From Thalassia testudinum (taxonomy: Eukaryota > Streptophyta > Magnoliopsida > Alismatales > Hydrocharitaceae), in assembly GCA_037157565.1 (NCBI GenBank), contig JAZHRO010000019.1, positions 62,618,501-62,682,500 of the forward strand: DNA of 64,000 bases, given 5' to 3'. Below the pieces are notes generated by a model. The model saw only the letters and a list, made by a program, of their open reading frames with translations, was not told the origin of the DNA and searched no databases. This document shows, piece by piece, positions 12,844 through 23,924 of the stretch (positions are counted from its first letter, which is position 1; each line of letters opens with the position of its first letter). Made by a program: the position numbers and the translations under genes.

Positions 12844-14678
12844 TGCTCGCATGGACACGACGATGGTGTAGGAGTCGGAGGCGAGTGGTTTGGTGGCGTG
12901 TTGCTGGTTGTCGAAGTCACCGAAGGTATGCCGGAGACGGGGGAGATGACTGTGGAGCGGGTGGATTCGTGAGCGGACCTAAAGTCTAATGGTGCTGGAA
13001 AGATCAGTGCATGAAGAGGAGTTATGTGGGAAGCTAACAGACGAAGGGGAGTTGGAGAAAGCATCGGCCATGATGAGCCGGCACCAGAGAAGTAGCTCCG
13101 GTGATGAAGAACAGCAACGACGGAGGGTTAGAGGACACCTCGTCGGTATTACAAGGTGAGGAAAGATGTAGGGAAGGAGAACCAGCCACCTATTGTACGT
13201 GGCGGCCTATGAAGAGGTCGAAGGAGGATAGTCACCAGAGCGAGCTTGGAGCGAGCCAGTGGTTAAGGAAGAAAGGTCTATTTTGGCTCAAATTTTCACT
13301 AAGGATGTGAGGAATGTCATGGGGGGTCTTTTATAGGACTTAGGAGAGCTTGGAGAACAGGAAACAAGCTTCATAGCTTGCTTCGGATTCAAGAAGAACC
13401 CCATTGATTTTGTGGGTTCGCACGCACGAAGCAGAGGGAGTTAGGAGTCAAAATTGATTCCAATAGGTTTCCCTAGGTGTGAACATCAATCCCACCAAAT
13501 TTGGTGGGATTTGATTGAAGTTTGAGTAGGATTCTGTTTGGTCAAAGCTCGCCTAAAAGTCGGTGGACCTCCAATTGCAGAAAGGACTTCTTCGTAAGGA
13601 AGATGAAGAAGTTAGGCAGCATTTTGTAAAGATTTCAAAAGCTGAGGGGCCATTTGAGAGGACAAGAGTTAAACTTGGACCAAAATGCAAACTAGGTTGA
13701 AATGATCTCAGATTGTACCCAAATTTTGGTATAAACCTAATTTGGATCCAAGGAATCTAATGGTGAAGTTAGGTTTAGGTTTTGAGCAAGTTTGATTGGG
13801 TAAATTACGTAGAAGCCCAAATTAAGGCAACTTTCTATCTATGGCTCTATTTCAACTCAAAATAGGTTCTGATGGTCAAATCAAAGATACCAAGCCATAT
13901 AGAATATTTTTATATCAATTTTAGAGGGTTTAGGTGAATTTTATCCTAACCAAGATCTCAGTTAATTAAGTGGATCTATTTTTAAGGTTTCAGATGTCCA
14001 TTAATTCATGAAATGCGTGAAAACCTGTTTCTATCTTCATGAACCCACTTATTGGACATTAATGACCTTATGACCTTTAATAAACCCCTAAAATACCCCA
14101 TGGTTATTCTGTAATTGTGGAATGATGTTAATTTGGCAGAAATAACCTTGTATTCTTCTCTTCTTTTCAAAACGGGATTTTGTGCCCTTAGGACCTTCTG
14201 ATGGATATGTAGGAACATTTGTCAACCTTTTTATACCAAATTGAGCTAGTTATGGCTCACGATGGTGTTCCCATCAAGACCCGAAATCTGATTTGGTTGT
14301 GAACACTATGGTATTATTTGAATGATTGATTAGAGTTACTGTTGAATTATTTGAATATGAGATGCATGCTTAATTAGAGGATCAAATTGGTGATCTAAAT
14401 CACCAATTTTTAGCTTCTCTTTATTATTTCTATCTCATCATCATTTGAATTACAATCTAACAAGTTGTATTCATTGAATAACTATTTTAATGCTTAATTT
14501 ATTGTGCTCATTGATTCTGAATGAAGATTAACATGTTAATTCCATATTTGCTCCCTGTAAATGACCTCAGACTCCCTTTAGATTCTGAGTTTATAAATTT
14601 AAATATTTGTTGTAAGATTTTGTAAACTATACTACGATGCATATATTTAACACTTGACGAAACTCTATCAACACCTAC

Positions 14679-16387
14679 TAAGCTGCATCTCTAGAAATCA
14701 GATCAAAATACTAACAATAGGCTTAAAGGTACTCAAGTACCAGCCAAGATCCAGACCTGACCAGCTTCAGCCTAGATCTACCGCGAAAGTTTCTAAGGCC
14801 CACAAAACTGCCCAGAGGTTCATTGACTCCAGCGATTAAAGCACCTGTGCATATTTGTAGCGAGTCTAGGTTCAGTTTGTCAATGCATTTTGTTAAGATA
14901 GAGATAGAGAAGGATTTTTCATTTGGAGAGTTTTCTCTCTTTTCTTTTTATGTTTTCCTAAATCTAGCCTTGAATTGGCCCTAAACACAGTCTGTATCGG
15001 ATTCCTTGTCCCCACCATCAATCCTCGAAGGGCCCCTGGATTTCGATGCTTTGTGATAGCACCACCCATGGCATTCTGTAGCTAAATTCAGGCCTTGGCA
15101 ATTAACATTTTGGGATAATCCTGCCCATGGCATCTAAACCAACACAAAGTGCTTACATGCCTCCAGTAGGATATTTAGATATCCTAAGAGACAAGCATCC
15201 AGGAGACGATATGTTATTACGCATCTTCGAGGGGAATATTCCACCTCTCCTCACAAGGAACTCGTCCAATGAACATGTGTTTTCGAGCCACTCCGAAGCT
15301 AGATCTTCAAGACGATTTTCTCAAAACAGAACACTTTTGTCATGATTTCTTCATTAAGTGCACTGAAACAGACTAGTGTGTAGATTTTGGGTGCTTAGGT
15401 TACCAAGTCCCGCAAACTAAAGGGCAGGCAATGGGACCAAATAATCCCTAAGCCTTAAACTTAATACATCAACCTTGCACCTTCCTTAATGTCTTAAGGA
15501 CTAATCCTGATCTTAACGAATACGTGAGAGTTTAAGCCCCTAAAATAAGCCCAAGAGGCCTACGGTTGGTACTTGTCACTAATCTCCTAAGTTTTAGCCT
15601 TCCAGGTCATAATTCATCATCTAATCCAACCTAGAAGTTAGGTAAGCTCTATATTCAATCACAAGGGGCTTTTTCTTTTCTTTTCTTTTCTCTCCTCCCT
15701 AATTGTTTTCAATTAGCTCTCATTGACCTCTCCTTTCCTCCTTTCTCCTCTTTTTCTTTTTTGGTGAAACCCTTCCATGAATTGATTCTCACAATGTTTT
15801 GCACTTTAATACCCCCCATGCCTAAGATTTACAATGTCCTCATTGTAAATTAGGTGGGTTCAAGTTCAATTCAGATCATACATTAGAATAGGTGGGTGGT
15901 GAATGGGCCAGAATGACTATTGCAAACGATTTCTAGCTCTGATATAAGTATTAAAGGTGGAGTCGGCTGCTCTAACGGACGAACCCTAAAGTGCAATATG
16001 ATTTCAGCAGAAAAGATAGGTCAGAAGGGTCTCAGTTTTTCAAATGACAGGTTGCCTCCCGTTAAGCACTAAGTTTAATGCCATTGGCTGGGCACAAGGA
16101 GCTCAAAAGGATATGGCATCTGCCATGCTATGACGAGTGGTAGTAGAGAATATGTGATCATGGTGGATAAGAATCAAATGGCCACAAATGAGTATCAAAT
16201 CATGATGGAGATTCAATCTAGAAGGTCTATGATATGGATCAAGTTGATTAATTTTTGGGTGGCTCTTATTGAGTTTTTGTGGAGGAATCACTAAGAAGAT
16301 GTAGTGAGGCTCTAAAGTAAGATTGTCATGAGTCCAGGACCCAACAGAGGTGAATCTAGTCAGCATAGCCCAAATGTGTGGTTCCTC
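14679..16387 (-). other. Non-coding 3' part of the element 2 interior
   Basis: This continues 7015-7105 once LTR copy 3 is removed. It has no ORF with family resemblance in either strand. A 61-codon ORF at 14654 and a 72-codon ORF at 15127 on the plus strand show nothing recognisable. The only conserved landmark is the C-tract and palindrome at 15811-15848. Confidence 0.6.
15811..15848 (-). other. Second PPT-like tract with a 20-bp palindrome (element 2)
   Basis: The plus strand has ACCCCCCATGCCTAAG followed by TTACAATGTCCTCATTGTAA (15829-15848), two 8-bp arms around TCCT. Element 3 carries the same palindrome at 61510-61529 after a C-tract. On the element strand it reads as a GAGGACATTG-type motif, a signature I associate with the 3' region of Athila/Tat elements. 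Confidence 0.65.
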
Positions 16388-16774
16388 TCATGCAATGTGA
16401 CCTAATGGATCATTGTCCAGCGAGTCATCTTGGTTCTTCTCAAATGGGTGCAAGATCAATTCCTCGAGAAATGACTCGAAGATTGGGTCCTCTAATGAAT
16501 CTTCTCTATAGTTCTCATCCCAATCAAAAGTGAATGTCTGGAGAGTGCCTTTTGGATCATCTGACTCCAAATCTATAAAGGATTCATACTCTAGGTTGCA
16601 GCCACTCTCGGTATCTATCATGCTTGAATCATAGAGATCATCAAAACAATCCTCATAATAAAATGTCTCCTGATCCATGGAATAGAAATCTGAATCCCAT
16701 TGACTGTTACCCTGTTCCCCCAAATCCATGTTTTTGCCCTCAAGATCAAAGGTAAATGCCTCTAATACTCTCAA
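16388..16774 (-). CDS. Acidic ORF of element 2, function unknown
   Basis: An open frame of 128 codons lies 154 bp downstream of the protease on the same strand. About a third of the residues are Asp or Glu, and Phe, Tyr and Trp are frequent. Two similar blocks recur (AFTFDLEGKN and TFTFDWDENY). No transmembrane segment or signal peptide is seen. I do not recognise the family. It may be a remnant of the region after protease or an element-specific accessory frame. It has no stop although gag in the same element is heavily broken, but 128 codons is short enough for that to be chance. Confidence 0.4.
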   Translation of the reverse strand: MRVLEAFTFDLEGKNMDLGEQGNSQWDSDFYSMDQETFYYEDCFDDLYDSSMIDTESGCNLEYESFIDLESDDPKGTLQTFTFDWDENYREDSLEDPIFESFLEELILHPFEKNQDDSLDNDPLGHIA

Positions 16775-16927
16775 TTTCCTAGAATCATGCTTGGCTAAAT
16801 CGAGATCCTCTGTTATGCGAAAAACTTCTAGTTCTGGTTATAGGTTTTCTACTACCAAAATGGTCATGAGATCCTGAATCAAAACTAGTTGTTCTACCAA
16901 GCACTTTTCTTCTCCTTTAGAAGATGC

Positions 16928-17488
16928 CTAAAAAATATTGATCTCAATTTGCTTATCCCCAGAGGCAATTATCATGTGCCCTGATTCACAATTGATTATG
17001 ACTCCTGTTGTAGCCAAAAATGATCTCCCCATAATCAAGGGCATATTTTGTATTTGTTGTGGCGCATCCATGTCAAGAACTAGAAAGTCAGCTAGGTAGC
17101 TAAAATCCTTGACTCTAATTACCACATCCTCTACCGGCCTAATCAGGGTGATTACGGTTCGGTCAGCTAATTGCAAAGTAACATCAGTGGGTTTTAGTTG
17201 TCCTATCCATAGTTTCTCAAATAGGGCGATCAGAATTAGGTTGACTAAAGTGCTTAGATCTAGTATAGCCCGCTTGAAATTTGTACCACTAATCTTGCAG
17301 GGGATCAGCAGAGTGCCTAGATCAGATTTCTTAGGAGGTAGTCTATTTTGGATTATAGTACTCACATTTTCAGACAGTAATACCTTCCCTTGTGAGGGTT
17401 CCTCCACCTCTTTTCTAGATGAGTCAGGTGAGGTGGAGTTGAGAGTGAGGATATCAAGTAATAGGATAGTGACTTGTGCATTCCTCAA
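16928..17488 (-). pseudogene. Retropepsin-like aspartic protease of element 2, probably inactive
   Basis: This frame resembles the gag-linked aspartic protease of Athila/Tat elements, which cuts the gag polyprotein. Visible landmarks in order are the substrate-site region FKRAILDLSTLVNLILIALF, the flap-side segment VTLQLADRTV, VVIRVKDFSYLADFLVLDMD, and the C-terminal PLIMGRSFLATTGVIINCESG. The catalytic motif expected as D-[LST]-G-[AS] reads D-L-S-T, so the glycine is replaced by serine. The frame is open for 186 codons. The N-terminal 60 residues are a linker from gag. Neighbours are gag upstream (17820-19511) and the acidic ORF downstream. Confidence 0.75.
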
Positions 17489-17819
17489 TGGTCCTATTAT
17501 GTCAGAATCCGATAGTCCTCTAGTATGGAGGTGGGATAAGATTTGGGATAGGGGAATGGAATAGCTATCTTGGGGGATGGGTTTCTATTTCCACATCTTA
17601 TTTTGTCCTCGACCTTGTTGTGTTGATCATGGGTTGGGTGAGATTTGGGAGATGGGTCCCGGGGCCTGGTCTTGTGGTCTTTTCTTATGCCCACAACATT
17701 GATCATAGCACAGTCATGATGCAGAGGCAGAGGAGAGAGAATTGAACCTTGCTGTCGAATAGTAGGGTTAGTCATGGAGGCTAGATTCAGATCAGCTAAA
17801 CTGGATGCTCCAAACACAT

Positions 17820-19511
17820 AGCTATGAGTTGATGGGCCTGGCTAAGTGTAGCAAGATTGACCTTGGATTTGATTCACCATGTGTTTTTGGGTTGACATGT
17901 TTTTTATATTTGGCAAAGGTTGGGAAGGAAGTGCATCAGGCTGGAGAGTCCATGCCATCTGTGTGAGCTGATTTCAAACCTTTGTGATCTTGTCTTTGTA
18001 CTGTTTCTGCATAGCCGCATTGGTCTTTTGGATGTCAGCCATGGCTTGCAGAATCATGCTCATTTGATCTTCCTTGCTAGGCCTAGATTGGTAATTCGGA
18101 TTGGGCCTAGGCTGATCAAGCTGATAAGGGCGCGGAGCCTGTGGTTAGGGTTGGAATTAAGGTCTCGAGTTCTGATGATTTCCCTACCATGCAAAATTGG
18201 GATGATTACACCATCCAGGGTGGTAGGTATTAGAGAAGGGATCATTCTGGATGGTGTGGAGATCCTCGCAAGTCTAAGGAACTCCAGAGAAGTCAGAATA
18301 TGAGGGTTCAGAGTTTCCCCAACTAGAGTGGGCAAGTCCAGAGTTTCCTACGAAACCAGGATCAGACGAGGGTGGATACGAGTCCATCCCCTGGTGAGAG
18401 TGGTGGAAGAAGTTATGCACAACCTCCTTACCTGGGGACGGTTGTGCATATGTGTTCTGCTGTACAACGGTGGCTTTGTGAAGATGTTGAGCCAATTCGA
18501 CCACCTTTTTCTCAATGATAGAGACCTTATCCAAGCAGTTGGCCACCAATTCCAGATTAATGGATGCGAATAGGCCTTAAGTCTCGTGTGCCCCTCGTAT
18601 GTTTGTCAATGCATGGGTGGTTGTCCGGTTGAACACACCCATAGATTCATTGTTTATGGATTTCTCACACATGTTCTCAAGAATCTCCCAAACTGCATCT
18701 TCATGTTGACCCATGGTGTTCCCACCACAGGTTGCATTGACAAAGAGCTTGATATCCTCACAGAGTCCATGGCAAAAAGATTATACTTGTTCCCACTTAG
18801 GAACTCCATGATGGGGGCATTTTCACATGAGATCCAAAAAGCGATCCCACACCTCATGAAGTGGTTCTCCTACATTCTGCGTGAAGTGTGTGATATGGTG
18901 CCTTGGAGCATTTGTCTAACCAACTGGGAAGAATTTCTTCAGGAATTTAGTTTGGAGTTCCTCCCATGTGTTGATAGGATATGTTAGAGTCTAATACCAG
19001 TGGGCAGCTTTATTCATGAGGGCGAAGTAGAACATCTTCATTAGTAAGATATCCCGATTTTTAACAGCTGACCTGAAGGTCTAGGCCAGATGTTTCAGCT
19101 ATTGGATGTGTTGAAAGGGATCTTCAGAGTTGAGCCGTGGAATTTGGGAATTGCACTGATCATATTCGATTTGAGTTCAGCATCAGGCCCTCCAATCAGG
19201 ATTTGTACTATAGGTTCAATCGCCACCACAATGGGATTGTAGTGATCTCGCATTTGAGGCCATGGTGGAGGATTCATGAATGCGTCCATTAGATCCGTGA
19301 GATGCTGTACCTTATTTTGGACATTGGGCTCTTCTTTTTGGTTCTCCATGCATGTAGATGAAGGAGATTTAGGCTCAGAAGCAGATGAGTCGAAAGAGAT
19401 GTCAATCTGGTCGGGTGGTAGCACAAACAAATGGGTTGTGGCTTGGCCCCGACGAGAATGAACAACTAGTGGAGGCCTCAAGGGTGGTCTTAAGGACCTT
19501 CTCCCGAACAT
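17820..19511 (-). pseudogene. gag: gag pseudogene of element 2
   Basis: The start at 19511 (MFGRRSLRPPLRPP) matches element 1. The same landmarks follow: RDHYNP (19245), IPKFHGS (near 19140), NTWEELQTKFLKKFFPVG (near 18970), a CPHHGVPKWEQV segment (near 18810), NATCGGN (near 18730), and NTYHPGWCNHPNFAW near 18200-18240. Reading the minus strand shows many nonsense codons, several in positions where CAG, CGA or TGG would be expected, plus frameshifts near 19095 and 18300. No zinc knuckle is visible. It is more decayed than element 1 gag, which fits element 2 being the older host of the nested insertions. Confidence 0.82.
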
Positions 19512-20499
19512 GCACTAGAGAGCTAGATGAGGGACAAAATGTATGATGGACTCAATCGAGACACCAAAAAAAAATCTTTGGTTGACTAAGGAGGTTTGAG
19601 GCAGATGATACCTCTAGATCAGAAAGTCACTCATCCTTGAATTAATTGGGCAGCTAGGAAGAGAGAGTCCCGCAAAGACCCCTACATAGTAGAGCATCCC
19701 CACGGGTTACAGGGTTTCCCCCACCCGACCATCCTTGTCACTGAGAATCCAAGTAGATCGGAATGAGCAAGCTTGACCCTTAAGTCTACCAATTTTATTC
19801 CTAAATATGTGCCTTTAATTTCAATTGAACTTTAGAATTGATTGTAATTTGTAACCTAATTTGGAGGTTGGTTAACCCACAAAGTGAGCAAACTTCACCT
19901 AACCTGTCCTAAAGTTTAGGATGAGTTGGGTAAAGAACCCAAAATCACCCTGAGTGGTTTGCAAACAGGTTATTAAGTCCCAAATTTTAGTGATTCAAGT
20001 GATTTTTAGAGCCTTCTTTTAGGGTTTGCTTGATTATGTCAATTCCACCAAGGCTTTAGGCAACACATGATGTAGGAATTCAATTCTCTTTTAAATCAGG
20101 AAAGTGTGTTTTCCTAAAACCCTAAAATAGAAACCATAATGTGGCTTTATTTTCCAGGTCCAATTCTTTTCAAAATTGACACCTAGGGCTCAATCAAGAA
20201 GGTGAATAGCCTTAGGCACCTTAAGTCCCTAGTAGGTGCAGATATCAAGATGGGGATCAAACCAAATCAGGCAACTCAGATGATTTATTCTATGAAATAA
20301 TGCGAGTTGATCCTAATTGATTCTTGCTTTTAATTCTTTCCAGAAATAAGGGGCTTAAGAAGGAAACAAAGGTACCTGCCCCTGGAGTGATTGTTGTGTG
20401 GCTGATTTTCTCCCGTGTACCTCACAAAATCACAACAAATTAGAAAAATTAAGTTAGTATGTAATCAGAATTGTAATCAATGAATGAAATGCACGTTGC

Positions 20500-20517
20500 T
20501 CCCCGGCAACAGCGCCA
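20500..20517 (-). other. Primer-binding site (tRNA-Asp) of element 2
   Basis: On the plus strand TCCCCGGCAACAGCGCCA is the 3' end of a tRNA-Asp, with one change from the expected GGCAACGGCGCCA. On the element strand it is the primer site, three bases from the partial LTR copy at 20521. Confidence 0.88.
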
Positions 20518-20520
20518 AAA

Positions 20521-21046
20521 TATTTTTCGCAAAAATCATCATTTTAAAGTTTAGCATCATAGTATAGGACAAAATCGTGACAACACTTAAATTTATAAAC
20601 TCAAAATCAATGTGAGTCCGAGGCCATTCATAGGGACTAAATTAGTAATTCAATCCACTAATCACAATATCAAGAAAGAGATGCAAATATAATTAGAATA
20701 ACACTCAAAGTAAATCAAAAGAATATCTCAATAAAATCAGGAATTAGAGTGCAAAAAAGATGGGATTAAAATGGTGGTTTAAACCACCAATTTAACCCTA
20801 ATGTCTAAGCTCTCAACTAACTCAAATATCTCAGTAGTAAATGCAATCCAATATCCACAGCAATATTAGAACCAGCCAGTCCGACGTCAGGTTAAAGGCA
20901 CAGATGCCTTAACTTCAAGCCTTAGCAAAAGCTAAGGCTAAGCAGCAATAGAGAGACACAACGGTCTCACAAGAACAAGGCACAAGGTCCCTGCTAGCTA
21001 CAGGACGACTAAGTGTTGAGCAAGGGAGAGGGGGTGCAAATCCCAG
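20521..21046 (-). repeat. Partial LTR copy (U5-proximal 526 bp) of element 2
   Basis: It aligns over its full length with 21125-21650 of the adjacent LTR, with dozens of scattered substitutions, and stops abruptly at AATCCCAGGTC. There it joins the 5' end of the tRNA-Asp copy. At the equivalent place the full LTR reads AATCCCAAGGTCTAAAC, so GGTC is shared at the junction. The first bases are TATTTTTCG where TG is expected. Confidence 0.88.
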
Positions 21047-21121
21047 GTCATTGTAGTATAGTGGTGGGTATTCTCGCCTGTCACGCGAGCGACTCGGGTT
21101 CAATCCCCGACAATGGCACCA
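21047..21121 (+). tRNA. Full-length tRNA-Asp(GTC) copy with encoded CCA, embedded in a retrotransposon
   Basis: 75 nt fold as a complete cloverleaf. The acceptor stem GTCATTG pairs with CAATGGC, the anticodon stem CTCGC with GCGAG around loop CTGTCAC (anticodon GTC at 21080-21082), and the T stem TCGGG with CCCGA. A box TAGTATAGTGG and B box GGTTCAATCCC fit Pol III consensus. The 3' end is discriminator A followed by CCA, then AAA and the LTR. Plant nuclear tRNA genes do not encode CCA, and tRNA-Asp is the primer of this element, so this is best read as a reverse-transcribed primer and not an ordinary gene. Whether it is transcribed is unknown. Confidence 0.9.
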
Positions 21122-21124
21122 AAA

Positions 21125-23718
21125 TGTTTGTCACGACAATCATCGTTTTAAAGTTTAGCATTGTAACATAGGACAAAAATCGCGACAACAATTAAATTTG
21201 TAAACTCAAAATCAATGTGAGTCTGAGGTCGTTCACAGGGAGCAAATTGGCAATTCAATCCACTAATCACAATATCAAGACAGATATGAAAATATAAGTA
21301 GAATAATTCTCAATGTAAATCAAAAGAATATCTCAATAAAATCAGGAATCAGAGTGCAAAAAAGATGGGTTAAAATGGTGATTTAAACCACCAATTTAAC
21401 CCTAATGTCTAAGCTCTTAACTAACTCAAATATCTCAACAGTAAATGCAATCCAATATCCATAGCAATATCAGAACCAGCCAGTCAGATGTCAGGTTAAA
21501 GGCTCAGACGCCTTAACCTCAAGCCTCAGTAGAAGCTAAGGCTAAGTAGCAGCAGAGAGACACAAGGGTCTCACAAGAATAAGGCACAAGGTCCTTGCTA
21601 CCCACAAAATGGTTAAGTGTTGAGCAGGGGAGAGGGGGCGTGAATCCCAAGGTCTAAACAATGCAAAAACCCCCATCTTCCCTCTTAGAGTTTGTTTCTT
21701 CAGAACTAGAGTAGACCGGGTAATAGTACCCAAACCCAGATCCGCGTGGCGTGAACCGCGGGCGAGGCCATGTGCAATGGAGCATGTGAGCGAGACCTCA
21801 TCCCGGTGCTATTGGGGCAACCGGCTGGGAATATGTTTGTGTGATATACTCTATGTAGGCTTCGTCGATGCATGATGTGGGACTATCCCACGATCTTTTT
21901 CCTTACACAGCTGCAGAAGATCCCCTTATCAAATCTAAGCAGTTGTTGTCATGTGTTGCTTTGATTGGGTGCTTGGGAAACCTCAGGACCTGAAGTTGCA
22001 TCGAGTGCATGCTGTTTGAAGGTCGAAAGTAGGCGAGCAACGGCAGAGAGGAAGGTGGCAACAATGGTGCTCCCGTGATGTACCTAAAATGTGAAACATG
22101 GGCTAAATGCCCCAATTAGTATGCTCAAGAGGTTTGTCGTGTTCTAAGGAACACGATGGTGGTGGTCTTGAGATATATGGCGATGTGTAGTGCTCGGATG
22201 GTGGCAAGGAAGGTGACTGGAGGAGGAGGTGTTCGAGGAAGTCATGGAGTGAGTGAAAGTGAAAATAGGTAGAAGGATTTTGTGCAGGGAGGTGAGGCAG
22301 AGCTCATGGACTCAGTGGTGTGTGGTTTTGTGTAGTGTAGAAGCTACATGGCTTCGCCAGAGCTTCGTTGGCACGATGGAAGATGGAGGTGGTGTGGGTG
22401 TTGTGGTGCTTAAACCTAAGATCTAAAGGTGTAGAAAGACTCAGAGAGGTGAGAGTAAGAGAGAGAGAGAAAGTAATCATGAACGAAGGGAGGGAGAATG
22501 TGGCACCGACTATGGAAGGCCGACGCCAGAGAGGGTGAACGCTCCGGTGATGAGAACGGCAAGGAGGAAGGGTCGAGGCATCCCCTACTTGGTCCGGCAA
22601 GGAGCTGAGGACATTGGGGAGGAGGTTCCCTCTGCCTATTGTATGTGGCCAAGGGTGACGAAGGAGGAACAAGGAGCTCATCGGAGCTTGGTCGGAGCAG
22701 GTCAAGGAAGGAGAAGGGTTTCTGGCCTCAAACCTCGCTAAGGAAGACGGTCTGGAGTTGGGGGTTCTTTTATAGAGCTCAAAACCACGCTCTAAAGCTC
22801 GGAAGGAGGCTTGATTTGCTCAAAATTTGGGGAAAAATATCCCCAAAATCTCTCATGCTTGCCTGATCTTTGGGGACCAAATTGAGTCTCGAAAGGCAGT
22901 TCAATAGATTAGGAAGTCCTTGTGATCAATTGCTCCAAGTTTGAAGGAGTTTGGCTTTGATTTGAGGGAGAAAACCTCCCTTGAATCTCGCTGCAAAAGC
23001 TACATTCACACCAATGGCGATAGGGACAGAAATGAAGAAAATGATGAGAAGTTAGGGACCCATTTGCAAAGAATTCGAAACCTAAGGGGGTAAATGTAAG
23101 AAATAAACTTTTAAAGGGCTAAATTGCAAACTAGGTCAAGATGGACTTTGATTGGGCCCAATTTTTGGCCTTAACCTAATTTTGACCCAAGAAATCTAAT
23201 GGTGAAGTTGGATTTTATTTTTGACCACGTTTGACTGGGAAATTTGCATAGAAGCCCAAATTAGGGCAAAATCTCATCTAAAACTCTATTCAAGGTCAAA
23301 ATGGTTCAGATGGTCAAACCAAGGGTAACAAACCTCTTAGAATATTTTTCTATGACTTTTAGGAGGTTTAGATGAATTTTATCCTAACCATATAACCTCT
23401 TTAATTTAAGCAGGTCTAAAAATTAGGATTTTATGTATTGTTTTGGTTCTCGAAATGTGTGAAACCCTGTTTCTATTAGTGTTGATGCATTTTTTGGATT
23501 TTTAAGCTCATATTACCTTCATTTAACCCCTGAGTGACCCCGTGGTTAATCTGTGTTTATGATGTGCTCTTAAAATTACATAATTAACCTTGATTTCCCA
23601 TTCTTTCCTCAAATCAGAATAATGTGGAGTTATGACCCTCAGATGATTAAGTAGGAGCTTTTATCAATCAAACCTGACTAAATCTCGCTAGTTAGGACTC
23701 ATGATGATGTTCCCATCA
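21125..23718 (-). repeat. 5' LTR of element 2 (LTR copy 5)
   Basis: A 2594-bp LTR reads TGTTTGTCAC at its left and ends ...TTCCCATCA, followed by CCGGT. A TATA box (TATAAAAG) is at 22774-22767 and a USE/TATA module at 21835-21884. Its right 1.5 kb is the counterpart of 5510-7014. ORFs inside (22304-22705 and others) are low-complexity and not conserved between copies. Confidence 0.87.
21835..21884 (-). promoter_or_regulatory. USE/TATA snRNA-type promoter module, LTR copy 5
   Basis: AGTCCCACATCA (21884 to 21873) is one base from the USE. It is followed after exactly 24 nt by TATATCACAC (from 21848). TTTTT lies at 21669-21665, 179 nt from the box. Confidence 0.68.
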
Positions 23719-23924
23719 CCGGTATTGGCTCGAGACTATGCACTAAAAATCACTTAACTAACAATTAGGACCAGGCTTAGTAGTGGTTTAGTCCCACCTG
23801 TATGGGTGCTGTGTATCCCACGAAAAGCCCTGTTCACCCATTAAAAACCTAATTTTTGTAAGTGATGGCTCAGTGTAATGTGTGTGTACTGTGAGCTGCA
23901 TTATGTTATGTGAGTGCAATATTT

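Larger units (their letters stand above)
11668..14276 (-). repeat. Solo LTR (LTR copy 4) nested in LTR copy 3
   Basis: A 2609-bp minus-strand LTR reads TGATTATCTC at its left and ends ...GTTCCCATCA. Flanks are AGACT (11663-11667) and AGACC (14277-14281), a target duplication with one mismatch. A TATA box (TATAAAAG) is at 13335-13328, a GAAA-loop hairpin at 12818-12843 and a USE/TATA module at 12396-12446. No PBS or coding region is attached on either side. Confidence 0.82.
7106..14673 (+). repeat. Solo LTR (LTR copy 3), split by two later insertions
   Basis: The parts are 7106-9245, 11547-11667 and 14282-14673, about 2.65 kb when the inserts are ignored. The 5-bp duplication CCTAC at 7101-7105 and 14674-14678 marks the outer ends. 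The first bases are TAATGATAAC, where the canonical TG has become TA; the last are ...TATCAACA. A TATA box (TATAAAAG) is at 8044 and a USE/TATA module at 8946. No PBS follows the right end, so this is a solo LTR and not half of an element. It inserted into the interior of element 2, separating 7015-7105 from 14679 onward. Confidence 0.85.
5510..23718 (-). mobile_element. Element 2: non-autonomous Athila/Tat-like retrotransposon with four nested insertions
   Basis: Once the nested LTRs are removed, the minus-strand order is 5' LTR (23718-21125), tRNA-Asp copy and partial LTR (21121-20521), PBS (20517), gag (19511), protease (17488), acidic ORF (16774), a second PPT-like module (15848-15811), PPT (7026-7015) and the remaining part of the 3' LTR (7014-5510). 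The 3' LTR is cut at 5510 by element 1, and its other part should lie left of the window. The flank right of the 5' LTR is CCGGT, the expected target duplication. The undisturbed interior is about 5.9 kb and holds no RT, RNase H or integrase, so the element would depend on helpers. Confidence 0.8.

Noticed and set aside
21047..21121. An ordinary nuclear tRNA-Asp gene hit by an LTR insertion
   Set aside because: CCA is present in the DNA, the distance to the LTR equals the PBS-LTR spacing, and tRNA-Asp is the element's own primer.
20521..21651. The partial LTR as exact R-U5 beginning at the transcription start
   Set aside because: The TATAAAAG box lies over 1.1 kb upstream and the USE/TATA box about 200 nt upstream of the breakpoint, so the break is not at an obvious cap site; a template jump at GGTC fits better.
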